DNA of 64,000 nucleotides, taken from a gamma proteobacterium symbiont of Taylorina sp. (GTDB taxonomy: Bacteria > Pseudomonadota > Gammaproteobacteria > GRL18). Position numbers and translations under genes: made by a program. This document shows, piece by piece, positions 15,100-24,470 of this stretch. The notes beneath the pieces are model-generated. The model ran no database searches, was not told the origin of the DNA, and worked only from the letters and a program-made list of their open reading frames with translations. Where the stretch lies: positions 1 through 64,000 of the forward strand of contig JAHXIV010000031.1 in assembly GCA_025655455.1 (NCBI GenBank). The letters are read 5' to 3'. Each line of letters begins with the position of its first letter. Position 1 is the first letter of the stretch.

Positions 15100-17559
15100 T
15101 TAATCTCTCAGCTTTGCCCCATGTTGTTGTTCCAGATCATCCAGAATTGTTCGAATCAGAATCTCAACTTCATCATCTTTCAATGTCCGAGACTGTTCCT
15201 GCAAGGTTAAACTGATTGCGAGGCTTTTTTTACCTTCACCAACAGCATCACCAGTGTACACATCAAATAACTCTACGATAATAGAACTTTGTTCAGTCAA
15301 TATCTTTTGGTTTGATTGAATTTTATCGCTATTTTTCTGCGTCATCTTATTTTTAATTGTCTGACGTATACTATTGATTATAACAGAAGAATTCGTTTCG
15401 TCACCAACTATTATTGCAATATCCCGACGAATTGCCGGAAATTTTGACAAAACTTCAAAATCGGGGACTTTTGAAACTGAAATTGCTTCTACTTCTAATT
15501 CAAAAAGTATGCAACTACTTTTTACATCCATAGCTTTAGCAACACCGGGGTGTAAAGTACCCATCCAGCCAACAGCCTGATTATTCTTATAAATTCTTGC
15601 TGTTTGACCCGGATGAAGCGCAGGATGTTGTTCAGCAATAAATTGATAATTTGAAAAATCACTTCCTAAACTTAAAAGTCCTTCAACATCAGCCTTGAGA
15701 TCATAAAAATCAACTGCCTGGTTCTTTTCACCCCATTGTTCAGGAAAAGCACTGCCATTGATAATTCCAGCAATCATTACTTGTTGTAATAACTCTGCTT
15801 CTCCTGAAATAGATCGTCCCGGCACAAAGCGTGAACCCATTTCAAATAATCGAATACGATTTTGCTGGCGATTTTGATTATAAACCAGCGCACCGATTAA
15901 ACCAGGCCATGAGCTGGTTCTCATTTCAGAGAGTTCTTCTGATATTGGATTTGATAATTTAATCCCTGGATAATCAGGTGTGATAATTTTTTGAACTTTA
16001 GGTTCAACAAAACTATAAGTAATCGCTTCCTGATAACCCAGATTAACCATCAGATCTTTTATTTTTGATTCATTGATTAACTCTTCAGGACAGGCTGCCA
16101 TCTCAATAGAACCATGCGGCGACGTCATAGGCAGATTATCATAACCATAAATACGCCCAATTTCTTCAACTAAATCAACATCATATTCTATATCAAAACG
16201 AAAAGCTGGTGCAATCACCTGCCAGCCATTATCAGTATCAACAATATTCATCTCCAATCGGCTTAGAATGTCTTTGATAACTTCATCTTTGATTTCAATA
16301 CCGAGAACCCGGGTGATTTTTTCCTTTTTCAGCAAAATTGTTTTTGCTTTTGGAATAGCCTCTGCGTAACTTTGTTCAACAATCGCGCCTATTTCACCAC
16401 CAGTAATTTCAAGTATTAGCTGAGTGGCACGCTCAATTGCCTGAACCTGTAATTCAGGTGAAACACCACGTTCAAAACGATGCGAAGAATCGGTATGTAA
16501 GCCATGAGTACGCGCCTTACCAATAATTCTTTCTGGTGTAAAGAAAGCACTTTCCAATAAAATATCCTGAGTTGTATCAGTAACTGAAGAATTTTCTCCG
16601 CCCATAATACCGGCCAGTGCAAGAGCCTGAGAATGGTCGGCTATGACTAAATTATCATCATGTAAAATAATTTCCTGACCATCTAACAGGGTTAATTTCT
16701 CACCTTCGGATGCCATACGAACATTAATGCCGCCCTGAATTTTACCTAAATCAAAAGCATGCATAGGCTGTCCAAGCTCTATCATTACAAAATTGGTAAT
16801 ATCCACTAAGGGACTAATTGAACGATTACCACAGCGACGTAATTTTTCCTGCATCCACAGGGGAGTTTCTGCCCTGGTATTGATATTTTTGATAATACGT
16901 GCGGCATAACGTGGACATGCTTCTTTCGCTTCAAGATTAATGGTAATCACATCATCTATCATCGCCTTATGCTCTGGAATCTCAACAGTTTGTATATTTT
17001 TACGGGTAAAAACACCTGTTTCACGAGCCACCCCGGCAATAGAAAAGCAATCTCCTCTATTCGGCGTAACGCCCAGTTCAAAACACACATCATTTAACTG
17101 CAGATAATCATTAATTGATTTCCCTAAGGGAGCATCCAGAGGTAATTCCATAATTCCCTCGGCACTATCAACCAGTCCCAGCTCTTTTTCTGAACACAGC
17201 ATACCAAATGACTGAACACCGCGCAGTTTAGATTTTTTAATCTTAAAATCACCCGGCAATACGGCCTTGATCATTGCGCAGGCAACAACAAGATCTTTAC
17301 GGGCATTTTTTGCACCACAAACAATTTGTAAGGGATCTTCTGACATTGAGCCGACATCGACCTGACATACCTGTAGTTTATCTGCATCAGGATGTTTTTC
17401 AACACTAACAATTTTACCAATAACGACACCACTATGATCAGGTGCCACAGGCTCAATTGCATCAACTTCCAGACCTGCCATTGTCAGCTGATGGCCTAAC
17501 TCTTCAGTCGTTAAATCCGGGTTGACCCATTCTCTGAGCCATTGTTCACTAAATTTCAT
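15100..17559 (-). CDS. pheT: phenylalanyl-tRNA synthetase beta subunit
   Basis: This 819-residue protein has the PheT domain order. An N-terminal EMAP/tRNA-binding domain (about 40-150) contains Val-Gly-Lys-Ile/Val-type strands and Val-Cys-Gly-Ala-Lys-Asn. The B3/B4 editing domain has Asp-Ile-Thr-Asn-Phe-Val and Leu-Asp-Gly-Gln-Glu. The B5 domain and a catalytic-like core follow, and the C-terminal anticodon-binding domain has Phe-Pro-Ala-Ile-Arg-Arg-Asp-Ile-Ala. With PheS it forms the alpha2-beta2 enzyme that charges tRNA-Phe and edits Tyr-tRNA. It is slightly longer than the E. coli protein (795), owing to a polar insertion near 735-755. It lies 37 bases after pheS. Confidence 0.97.
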   Translation of the reverse strand: MKFSEQWLREWVNPDLTTEELGHQLTMAGLEVDAIEPVAPDHSGVVIGKIVSVEKHPDADKLQVCQVDVGSMSEDPLQIVCGAKNARKDLVVACAMIKAVLPGDFKIKKSKLRGVQSFGMLCSEKELGLVDSAEGIMELPLDAPLGKSINDYLQLNDVCFELGVTPNRGDCFSIAGVARETGVFTRKNIQTVEIPEHKAMIDDVITINLEAKEACPRYAARIIKNINTRAETPLWMQEKLRRCGNRSISPLVDITNFVMIELGQPMHAFDLGKIQGGINVRMASEGEKLTLLDGQEIILHDDNLVIADHSQALALAGIMGGENSSVTDTTQDILLESAFFTPERIIGKARTHGLHTDSSHRFERGVSPELQVQAIERATQLILEITGGEIGAIVEQSYAEAIPKAKTILLKKEKITRVLGIEIKDEVIKDILSRLEMNIVDTDNGWQVIAPAFRFDIEYDVDLVEEIGRIYGYDNLPMTSPHGSIEMAACPEELINESKIKDLMVNLGYQEAITYSFVEPKVQKIITPDYPGIKLSNPISEELSEMRTSSWPGLIGALVYNQNRQQNRIRLFEMGSRFVPGRSISGEAELLQQVMIAGIINGSAFPEQWGEKNQAVDFYDLKADVEGLLSLGSDFSNYQFIAEQHPALHPGQTARIYKNNQAVGWMGTLHPGVAKAMDVKSSCILFELEVEAISVSKVPDFEVLSKFPAIRRDIAIIVGDETNSSVIINSIRQTIKNKMTQKNSDKIQSNQKILTEQSSIIVELFDVYTGDAVGEGKKSLAISLTLQEQSRTLKDDEVEILIRTILDDLEQQHGAKLRD

Positions 17560-17596
17560 CTTTTTTCCAGTCTACATATAGTCAGTGGCCAGGAGC

Positions 17597-18680
<1,084 letters not shown>

Positions 18681-18702
18681 CATACCAACAATATAGTGAC
18701 CA

Positions 18703-18778
18703 GGGGGTTGGAAGCCAAATGGCCTTGAGTACTGAATCTAATAAGCATTCGGTAAACACGCCATTTGACTCCACCCCC
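18703..18778 (-). promoter_or_regulatory. long structured RNA element upstream of the pheS terminator
   Basis: Arms at 18703-18723 and 18760-18778 are nearly perfect inverted repeats (GCCATTTG and CCCCC blocks at the ends), enclosing 36 bases. On the transcript this stem lies 22 bases upstream of the intrinsic terminator. It could be a processing site, a protein-binding site (for example L20, the product of the preceding gene), or an anti-terminator partner. Confidence 0.6.
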
Positions 18779-18796
18779 AAGTTGAGAAACAGGCTT

Positions 18797-19156
18797 CTAG
18801 GCAGCTAGTGCTGATTTGGCTTGCTCAACAACTACAGCAAATGCAGCTTTATCAGTAATTGCCATATCAGAAAGAACCTTACGATCAATTTCAATATTGG
18901 CTTTTTTCAGACCATTGATCATAAGACTATAACTCAAACCATTTTCACGCGCCCCGGCATTAATACGTGCAATCCATAGTTGACGGAATTGACGTTTGCG
19001 TTGACGACGATCACGATAAGCATATTGACCTGCTTTAGTAACCGCCTGAACCGCAACACGGTAGACATTTTTTCTGCGACCGGAATAACCTTTCGCCTGC
19101 TTAATTATTTTCTTGTGTCTGGCATGTGCCTGTACACCACGTTTTACTCTTGCCAT
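18797..19156 (-). CDS. rplT: 50S ribosomal protein L20
   Basis: This 119-residue protein is the standard L20. It has a very basic N-terminal extension (Ala-Arg-Val-Lys-Arg-Gly, His-Lys-Lys-Ile, Gly-Tyr-Ser-Gly-Arg-Arg-Lys-Asn), then Tyr-Arg-Asp-Arg-Arg-Gln-Arg-Lys-Arg and Trp-Ile-Ala-Arg-Ile-Asn-Ala. It is needed for early 50S assembly and represses its own operon in E. coli by binding an mRNA pseudoknot. It lies 15 bases after rpmI. Confidence 0.98.
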   Translation of the reverse strand: MARVKRGVQAHARHKKIIKQAKGYSGRRKNVYRVAVQAVTKAGQYAYRDRRQRKRQFRQLWIARINAGARENGLSYSLMINGLKKANIEIDRKVLSDMAITDKAAFAVVVEQAKSALAA

Positions 19157-19171
19157 TTTATAATCTCCTGA

Positions 19172-19369
19172 TTAGACTAAACGTAGCATACGTTTGATTG
19201 CTGGAGCATCTGACTTATCAATTAAGTCAGGACTACGTAAATGACGCTTACGCTTTGTGGTCATTTTGGTCAGGATGTGGCTGCGGTTTGCGTTACCACG
19301 TTTAATGCGACCGGAACCAGTCACACGAAAACGCTTGGAAGCGCCCCGTTTGGATTTCATTTTTGGCAT
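19172..19369 (-). CDS. rpmI: 50S ribosomal protein L35
   Basis: This 65-residue basic protein begins [14 protein letters not shown]. It contains Gly-Ser-Gly-Arg-Ile-Lys-Arg and the [10 protein letters not shown] block typical of L35. It has normal length and lies in the conserved infC-rpmI-rplT order. AAAGAGGTG precedes its ATG. The 133-base infC-rpmI gap is where L20-mediated control acts in relatives; I could not fold the pseudoknot with confidence. Confidence 0.98.
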   Translation of the reverse strand: MPKMKSKRGASKRFRVTGSGRIKRGNANRSHILTKMTTKRKRHLRSPDLIDKSDAPAIKRMLRLV

Positions 19370-19502
19370 AATACACCTCTTTAGCTATTCAACTAGCACT
19401 ACACATTGTTTTCCCACCACTACAGAGTGATGAGTTCTAAGTAAAACAATAACACTTTGACTCAAAGGGATAAATTGAGGTCAACTTTCCCGTGAGTGGT
19501 TA

Positions 19503-20051
19503 TTACTTTTTGCTTTTTGGCGCTAAAACCATCGTCATTTGACGACCTTCCAGTTTGGCTCTTTGTTCCACATTGGCAATTTCACTTAAGTCGCCGGCAA
19601 TGCGTTCAAGGACATCCATACCTAATTCACGGTGAGCCATTTCACGGCCACGGAATCGTATCGTCACTTTGGTTTTATCACCATTTTCAAGAAAGCGTGT
19701 CAGGTTGCGTAGTTTGACCTGATAATCACCTTCTTCAGTCCCCGGTCTGAGTTTTATCTCTTTCACCTGGGTTTGTTTCTGCTTTTTCTTTTCCTGAGCT
19801 TTCTTCTTTTTCTGCTCAAAAATAAACTTACCATGATCCATCACACGGCAAACGGGAGGTTTCGCAGTTGGTGCAATCTCCACTAAATCTAAATCCACAT
19901 CATCTGCAATTCTCTGAGCTTCAGCCAGACTGACAATACCCGCCTGTTCTCCTTCAGCATCAATTAACCGGACTTCCTTAGCGGTTATCTCTTCATTAAT
20001 GCGAGTTGAATTCGATTTCGGCTTGTTAAACTGTTTTTTTGGTACTGCGAT
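19503..20051 (-). CDS. infC: translation initiation factor IF-3 (apparent AUC start)
   Basis: The encoded protein contains the IF3 N-domain (Arg-Ile-Asn-Glu-Glu-Ile-Thr-Ala then Val-Arg-Leu-Ile), the linker Asp-Leu-Asp-Leu-Val-Glu-Ile-Ala-Pro, and the C-domain (Lys-Glu-Ile-Lys-Leu-Arg-Pro, Gly-Arg-Glu-Met-Ala). The first ATG in frame, at 19898, lies after the N-domain and cannot be the start. Upstream, AGGAG is followed eight bases later by ATC at 20051-20049, giving 182 residues, close to E. coli IF3 (180). E. coli infC uses AUU, which lets IF3 autoregulate by discriminating against non-canonical starts; AUC here fits the same logic. Confidence 0.93.
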   Translation of the reverse strand: MAVPKKQFNKPKSNSTRINEEITAKEVRLIDAEGEQAGIVSLAEAQRIADDVDLDLVEIAPTAKPPVCRVMDHGKFIFEQKKKKAQEKKKQKQTQVKEIKLRPGTEEGDYQVKLRNLTRFLENGDKTKVTIRFRGREMAHRELGMDVLERIAGDLSEIANVEQRAKLEGRQMTMVLAPKSKK

Positions 20052-20145
20052 GACTTTTTCTCCTAAAAATTCAATACAATGTGTTTATCAACGCGATATT
20101 TTAGTAAACTTCTGCATGAATTACCACTATGTTTTCAGCTTTATT

Positions 20146-22056
20146 TTATATTTTTTTAGATTCAATCTCACTAAAAAGGATTTTTGTTAATTCTTCAATT
20201 GTCATTGTTCCTAAATCTTCCCCGCTTCGAGTGCGTACAGCAATACTATTAGCTTCAATTTCTCTATCACCGGCAACCAGAATATAGGGAATACGTTCCA
20301 ATGTATGTTCGCGGATTTTAAAGCCAATTTTCTCGTTTCTTAAGTCAGACTCAGCACGTAAGCCGGATTGTTTTAAGGTTTTAACCAGCGCGGTAACATA
20401 ATCAGCCTGTTTATCAGTAATTCCCATGGCAACCACTTGTACCGGAGCTAACCATAAAGGCATTTTTCCTGCGTGCTCTTCAATCAAAATACCGATAAAG
20501 CGTTCAATGGAACCTAAAATGGCACGATGAATCATCACCGGCACCTGTTTTTCACCCTGTTCATCAATATAGCCAGCATCCAGACGTCCAGGCATTGAGA
20601 AATCAACCTGAGCTGTGCCGCATTGCCAGACACGTCCAATACAATCCTTGAGAGAAAACTCAATTTTTGGGCCATAAAAAGCACCCTCTCCAGGCTGTAG
20701 TTCCCAATCCAGATTTTTACTGTTCAATGAAGCTTCTAAAGCTGCTTCTGCTTTATCCCAGACTTCATCTGAACCAACTCTTTGCTCTGGACGGGTTGAT
20801 AATTTAACCAGAATTTCTGTAAAACCAAAATCTTTATAGACAGAGAACAACAAGTCAATAAAAGCAGATATTTCACTTTGAATCTGATTTTCAGTACAAA
20901 AGATATGTGCATCGTCCTGCACAAAATTTCTGACGCGCATCAAACCATGTAAGGTTCCTGATGGTTCATTTCGATGACAGGAGCCAAACTCGGCCATACG
21001 TAAAGGCAGGTCACGATAAGATTTTAAACCCGTATTAAAAATCTGAATATGACAAGGGCAATTCATTGGCTTAACCGCATAGTCACGATTTTCTGAATGC
21101 GTTGTAAACATCATGTCACTGAATTTATCCCAATGACCTGATTTTTCCCAGAGACTCCGATCCACCAGCTGAGGTGTTTTTACTTCAAGATAATTATGCT
21201 CAACCAGCACTTTACGTACATATTGCTCAATTTCCTGATAAATAATCCAGCCTCTCTCGTGCCAGAAAACCATACCGGGCGCTTCTTCCTGCATGTGAAA
21301 TAAGTCTAATTTCTTGCCTAATTTACGGTGATCACGTTTTTCAGCTTCTTCCAGGCGATGTAAATAAGCCTTGAGATCTTTTTTATTGGCCCAGGCGGTA
21401 CCATAAATGCGCTGCAGCATTTCATTATTTGAATCACCACGCCAGTATGCACCAGCCAGTTTCATCAGTTTAAATGATTTCAGCTTTCCCGTTGAAGGTG
21501 CATGAGGCCCACGGCATAAGTCAATAAAGTCACCTTGCTGATATAATGATAAATCTTCATTGGCAGGAATGTTTTCAATAATTTCAGCCTTATAAGCCTC
21601 ACCCATATCCCGAAAAAACTGTACTGCCTCATCTCTGGATTTTACAGAACGATTGATGGATAGATTTTCTCTAACCAGTTCGGTCATTTTCTTTTCGATA
21701 GCCTGTAAATCTTCCGGTGTAAAACTTTCCTCATAAGAAAAATCATAGAAAAAGCCATCTTCAATCACCGGACCTATTGTTACCTGAGCTTTGGGAAATA
21801 AAGACTTTACGGCCTGAGCCATCAGATGAGCGGTGGAATGGCGTATTACTTCAAGGCCTTCTGCATCACGGTCAGTAATAATTGCCAGCTGAACATCATT
21901 TTCAATCAGGTAGGAAGTATCAAGAATCTGATCATTAATTTTTCCAGCCAAAGCAGCTTTGGCTAAACCGGGGCCAATATCTGCAGCCACATCATGGATT
22001 GAAACAGCATGATCAAATTGTCGAGAAGAACCATCGGGTAGAGTAACTACAGGCAT
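20146..22056 (-). CDS. thrS: threonyl-tRNA synthetase
   Basis: Starting at 22056 ([10 protein letters not shown]), the 636-residue enzyme has the TGS domain and the editing domain with His-Ser-Thr-Ala-His. The class II core follows: motif 1 region, motif 2 Arg-Asn-Glu-Pro-Ser-Gly, zinc ligands in Lys-Pro-Met-Asn-Cys-Pro-Cys-His, and motif 3 with Gly-Ser-Ile-Glu-Arg. The C-terminal anticodon-binding domain contains [10 protein letters not shown]. Four extra codons (Met at 22068) are possible, but relatives start at Met-Pro. It is the first gene of the operon running to the merR gene. Confidence 0.96.
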   Translation of the reverse strand: MPVVTLPDGSSRQFDHAVSIHDVAADIGPGLAKAALAGKINDQILDTSYLIENDVQLAIITDRDAEGLEVIRHSTAHLMAQAVKSLFPKAQVTIGPVIEDGFFYDFSYEESFTPEDLQAIEKKMTELVRENLSINRSVKSRDEAVQFFRDMGEAYKAEIIENIPANEDLSLYQQGDFIDLCRGPHAPSTGKLKSFKLMKLAGAYWRGDSNNEMLQRIYGTAWANKKDLKAYLHRLEEAEKRDHRKLGKKLDLFHMQEEAPGMVFWHERGWIIYQEIEQYVRKVLVEHNYLEVKTPQLVDRSLWEKSGHWDKFSDMMFTTHSENRDYAVKPMNCPCHIQIFNTGLKSYRDLPLRMAEFGSCHRNEPSGTLHGLMRVRNFVQDDAHIFCTENQIQSEISAFIDLLFSVYKDFGFTEILVKLSTRPEQRVGSDEVWDKAEAALEASLNSKNLDWELQPGEGAFYGPKIEFSLKDCIGRVWQCGTAQVDFSMPGRLDAGYIDEQGEKQVPVMIHRAILGSIERFIGILIEEHAGKMPLWLAPVQVVAMGITDKQADYVTALVKTLKQSGLRAESDLRNEKIGFKIREHTLERIPYILVAGDREIEANSIAVRTRSGEDLGTMTIEELTKILFSEIESKKI

Positions 22057-22148
22057 TATATAAACCAACCAATTAAAGATATTAAAAAACCAAGCATTAT
22101 AACTTACTTAGAGCGTGGCTTAAAGAGAAATTTATCGTCATCAATTTA

Positions 22149-22162
22149 TAGGAAAATTCCTA
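22149..22162. promoter_or_regulatory. palindrome upstream of thrS
   Basis: TAGGAA-AA-TTCCTA is a dyad lying about 93 bases before the thrS ATG and 69 bases before the small gene at 22231. It could be an operator or a transcript hairpin. The surrounding sequence is AT-rich. Confidence 0.35.
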
Positions 22163-22230
22163 CATTTTTTATATAAAAAAAGTTCTATAATAGATGGCTT
22201 ATATCACTTAAGCTTGTATAAAGAGTAAAT

Positions 22231-22431
22231 ATGGAAGATATTGAACAAATTTCTAATAAATTATTGCTTGAGATTATGCAAATGGAGCATGAAATCAATA
22301 AAATCATGGCTCTTAATGGCAATAAGAAAGATCGAAATGTAAAGCAATATCAAAAGTTTATTCAGGTAAAAAAAAATAAGCTCAATAAAATTAATCATAA
22401 TTATGATGATGTATTCGATGATAATCAATAG
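22231..22431 (+). CDS. small hypothetical protein, coiled-coil type
   Basis: This 66-residue highly charged protein is rich in Lys, Asn, Glu and Ile, with heptad-like helices (Leu-Leu-Leu-Glu-Ile-Met-Gln-Met-Glu and a later Lys/Asn-rich helix), an acidic tail, no Cys and no membrane segment. TATAAT occurs at about 22186 and a weak GAG lies before the ATG. It is not recognisably similar to a named family. It stands alone between the divergent thrS and the convergent gene at 22474. A real gene is likely but not certain. Confidence 0.5.
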   Translation: MEDIEQISNKLLLEIMQMEHEINKIMALNGNKKDRNVKQYQKFIQVKKNKLNKINHNYDDVFDDNQ

Positions 22432-22473
22432 AATAAAAACCATCGAACTGAATAGCCTGTTTATTACAACACT

Positions 22474-23250
22474 CTATAAATCTCTCAGTTTCTGAAGATC
22501 TTCTCCTCTTTTTCTGACATCTTTGTATGCTTTCTTAAAAAAAGGCCGCAATGATTTTTTAAGATTCTTTAAGGCTTCAGCTACTTTAATCTCTTTTAAT
22601 ACGCAAAAGATCGCCAGAGCATAAGTAATATCATATTGTGATAAATAAGCTGAACGATTAACCGTAGTTGGCTGACAACTGCCACAGGTCACATTGCGAT
22701 AAACAAAGGCACTATTGGAAAACATTAAGCCAAAACCCATAAAAACAGCCAGTACTTCAGTTATTTGTGGCCAGTTTTCTTCAATTCCAGGGGGCGTTTG
22801 TCCCATAGACCCCAGGTGATGTGCAAGTGTATGAGCAAAGGCAGCAATAATGGCTTCCGGATTACCCACTTGGCGAGGATCGTAAAGAACGGGCAGTCGA
22901 TCTTCTTCCAGTACGAATTCTGGTTCTATCCCATTCACATCGCGTAATGCACCAGAAATAACCACCCGTGGTGTTTGAGTCGCACAACTTTGATCTGTAG
23001 TTAAACGACAGGGCCAATGTTTTACAGCAGCATACTCACGAACCTTATCAAAAATTAATTGAGCCATTTCATGCTGCGTATGTGCCTCACCGGGAAAATA
23101 TTGATTTGAGGGAACAACCAGAATGGTTTGATCAAAAAATATTTTTTTATCAAAGTTTGTTAAAGCCCAACGATAGATTTCAAACAACCATTGCACTGAT
23201 TCTTCATCAAGAAGCGGACGACTTTTAAATAAATCAAAAAACACAGACAA
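22474..23250 (-). CDS. conserved hypothetical protein with degenerate zinc-metallopeptidase motif
   Basis: This 258-residue soluble protein has no signal peptide. At about residues 140-150 it has Ala-His-Thr-Leu-Ala-His-His-Leu-Gly, which resembles the HExxH helix of gluzincins but with the catalytic Glu replaced by Thr. Next come Trp-Pro-Gln-Ile-Thr-Glu-Val-Leu-Ala-Val-Phe and Gly-Phe-Gly, where such families carry the third zinc ligand. A Thr-Cys-Gly-Ser-Cys pair near 192 may bind metal or form a disulfide. The C-terminal 50 residues are basic. I read it as a metal-binding, possibly non-catalytic metallopeptidase relative; the function is unknown. Confidence 0.75.
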   Translation of the reverse strand: MSVFFDLFKSRPLLDEESVQWLFEIYRWALTNFDKKIFFDQTILVVPSNQYFPGEAHTQHEMAQLIFDKVREYAAVKHWPCRLTTDQSCATQTPRVVISGALRDVNGIEPEFVLEEDRLPVLYDPRQVGNPEAIIAAFAHTLAHHLGSMGQTPPGIEENWPQITEVLAVFMGFGLMFSNSAFVYRNVTCGSCQPTTVNRSAYLSQYDITYALAIFCVLKEIKVAEALKNLKKSLRPFFKKAYKDVRKRGEDLQKLRDL

Positions 23251-23430
23251 TACCTCTATTAAAAAATTTTACAGAGTAAATCATTTTTTTAGTCAACACA
23301 AACGATTTATTTTCAACAAATACAGAGCTATTTTAGAATATTAGCAAATAATGATGGATGAAATAATAAATAAAGACTATACTATGCTGACACATTACAA
23401 TCAATATGGGCGGATGTTAAGGAGAACCCA

Positions 23431-24345
23431 ATGCTTTTAAATTACAAAAAAACAATACACATTTTATTTTCTTCACTGGTACTTACTAGTATCAGTGCGG
23501 GGGGAGTCGTCAACGCTGGACAAACTGTCGTCAGCACTGGACAAAATGCTGTTTCCACTGAACCAAAAATGCTTCAGACCAGACAAATAACACCTCGAAA
23601 CTATCGTTTTCCTCCGCCTAATGCTCTCAGGCAATTACCCACTCAGGCGCCAGTATCAAGAACTGCAAAGCCGACAGCACCTGTTATCAATCGGCCAATC
23701 AGACCTGCAGCAGGCAGAATGCCGCCTTATTATGCCAGACCACGTCCTATGCCCTATCCTGGACGACATCAATATGCACCGCCAATGCCGCCTCAACACA
23801 GTATGCCAAATAATGGTATAGCGGACTCAGCCTATTCTACTCGACCTAAATCTGTTCCTATAGCGCCACCATTTGGTCCTGGCGGATCACCTGCCTATGG
23901 CAAGCGGTCTTATGGGCCGGGAGCTTATAACGCTAATCCTTATAATAGGGGACAATACAATGCTGGTCCTTATAATAGAGGTCCTTATGGAAACAACAGT
24001 CCATTCAGCAATAATCCAATGGATAACTTCGGTTTTGGGCCATTCAGTAAAAATAGCAATACAGCACCATGGGAAACCTGGCCTTTTGGCGGTCGTGACA
24101 GTTTATGGAATCGCAGAGAAATGCCATTCAAAAATCAGAGTCCCACTGACTGGTTTCAACCTGGCGACCCCAAAGAAGGTATGGCCATCATGTGGGATGA
24201 TTTAATTTCTTCTCCTGATGAACTGGGGGAAATGCCTGGTGGCTGGAACGTGCCTTCTATTTCTGTGCCTAATCCGGTTGATCTGGAAGATCAATTAGAA
24301 AAAGCCAGTAAGGAAGTACCTGATTTAATTCGTATTTATAATTAA
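23431..24345 (+). CDS. exported Pro/Tyr/Gly/Asn-rich protein
   Basis: This 304-residue protein has a signal peptide (hydrophobic Ile-Leu-Phe-Ser-Ser-Leu-Val-Leu, cleavage near Val-Asn-Ala-Gly). A long low-complexity middle follows, with Pro-rich (about 50-135) and then Tyr-Asn-Arg-Gly and Gly-Pro-Tyr repeats (about 160-190). The last 120 residues are more ordered, with Trp-Glu-Thr-Trp-Pro-Phe-Gly-Gly and Pro-Asn-Pro-Val-Asp. AAGGAG precedes the ATG. The composition resembles structural envelope proteins such as sulfur globule proteins, and a clearer candidate for that family lies at 53296-53739. There is no enzymatic motif; I would call it a periplasmic structural protein with low certainty. 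Confidence 0.75.
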   Translation: MLLNYKKTIHILFSSLVLTSISAGGVVNAGQTVVSTGQNAVSTEPKMLQTRQITPRNYRFPPPNALRQLPTQAPVSRTAKPTAPVINRPIRPAAGRMPPYYARPRPMPYPGRHQYAPPMPPQHSMPNNGIADSAYSTRPKSVPIAPPFGPGGSPAYGKRSYGPGAYNANPYNRGQYNAGPYNRGPYGNNSPFSNNPMDNFGFGPFSKNSNTAPWETWPFGGRDSLWNRREMPFKNQSPTDWFQPGDPKEGMAIMWDDLISSPDELGEMPGGWNVPSISVPNPVDLEDQLEKASKEVPDLIRIYN

Positions 24346-24362
24346 TATTCCTGCAAAAAATT

Positions 24363-24384
24363 CCTTCTCCCAAATAGGAGAAGG
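24363..24384. terminator. hairpin after the Pro/Tyr-rich gene
   Basis: CCTTCTCC and GGAGAAGG form a perfect 8-bp stem with a six-base loop 18 bases after the stop at 24345. There is no T run downstream, so termination efficiency is uncertain. Confidence 0.5.
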
Positions 24385-24470
24385 GACGAAAGGATGGATA
24401 ATTTCCGTCTGCATTAAGGCAACTTCACTCGCCTGAAGCCTGCCTTTATTCCCTTACCCAGAGGTTCTTT

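Noticed and set aside
24363-24384. Classical Rho-independent terminator after the Pro/Tyr-rich gene
   Set aside because: The stem is perfect, but no T tract follows; kept only as a low-certainty hairpin.
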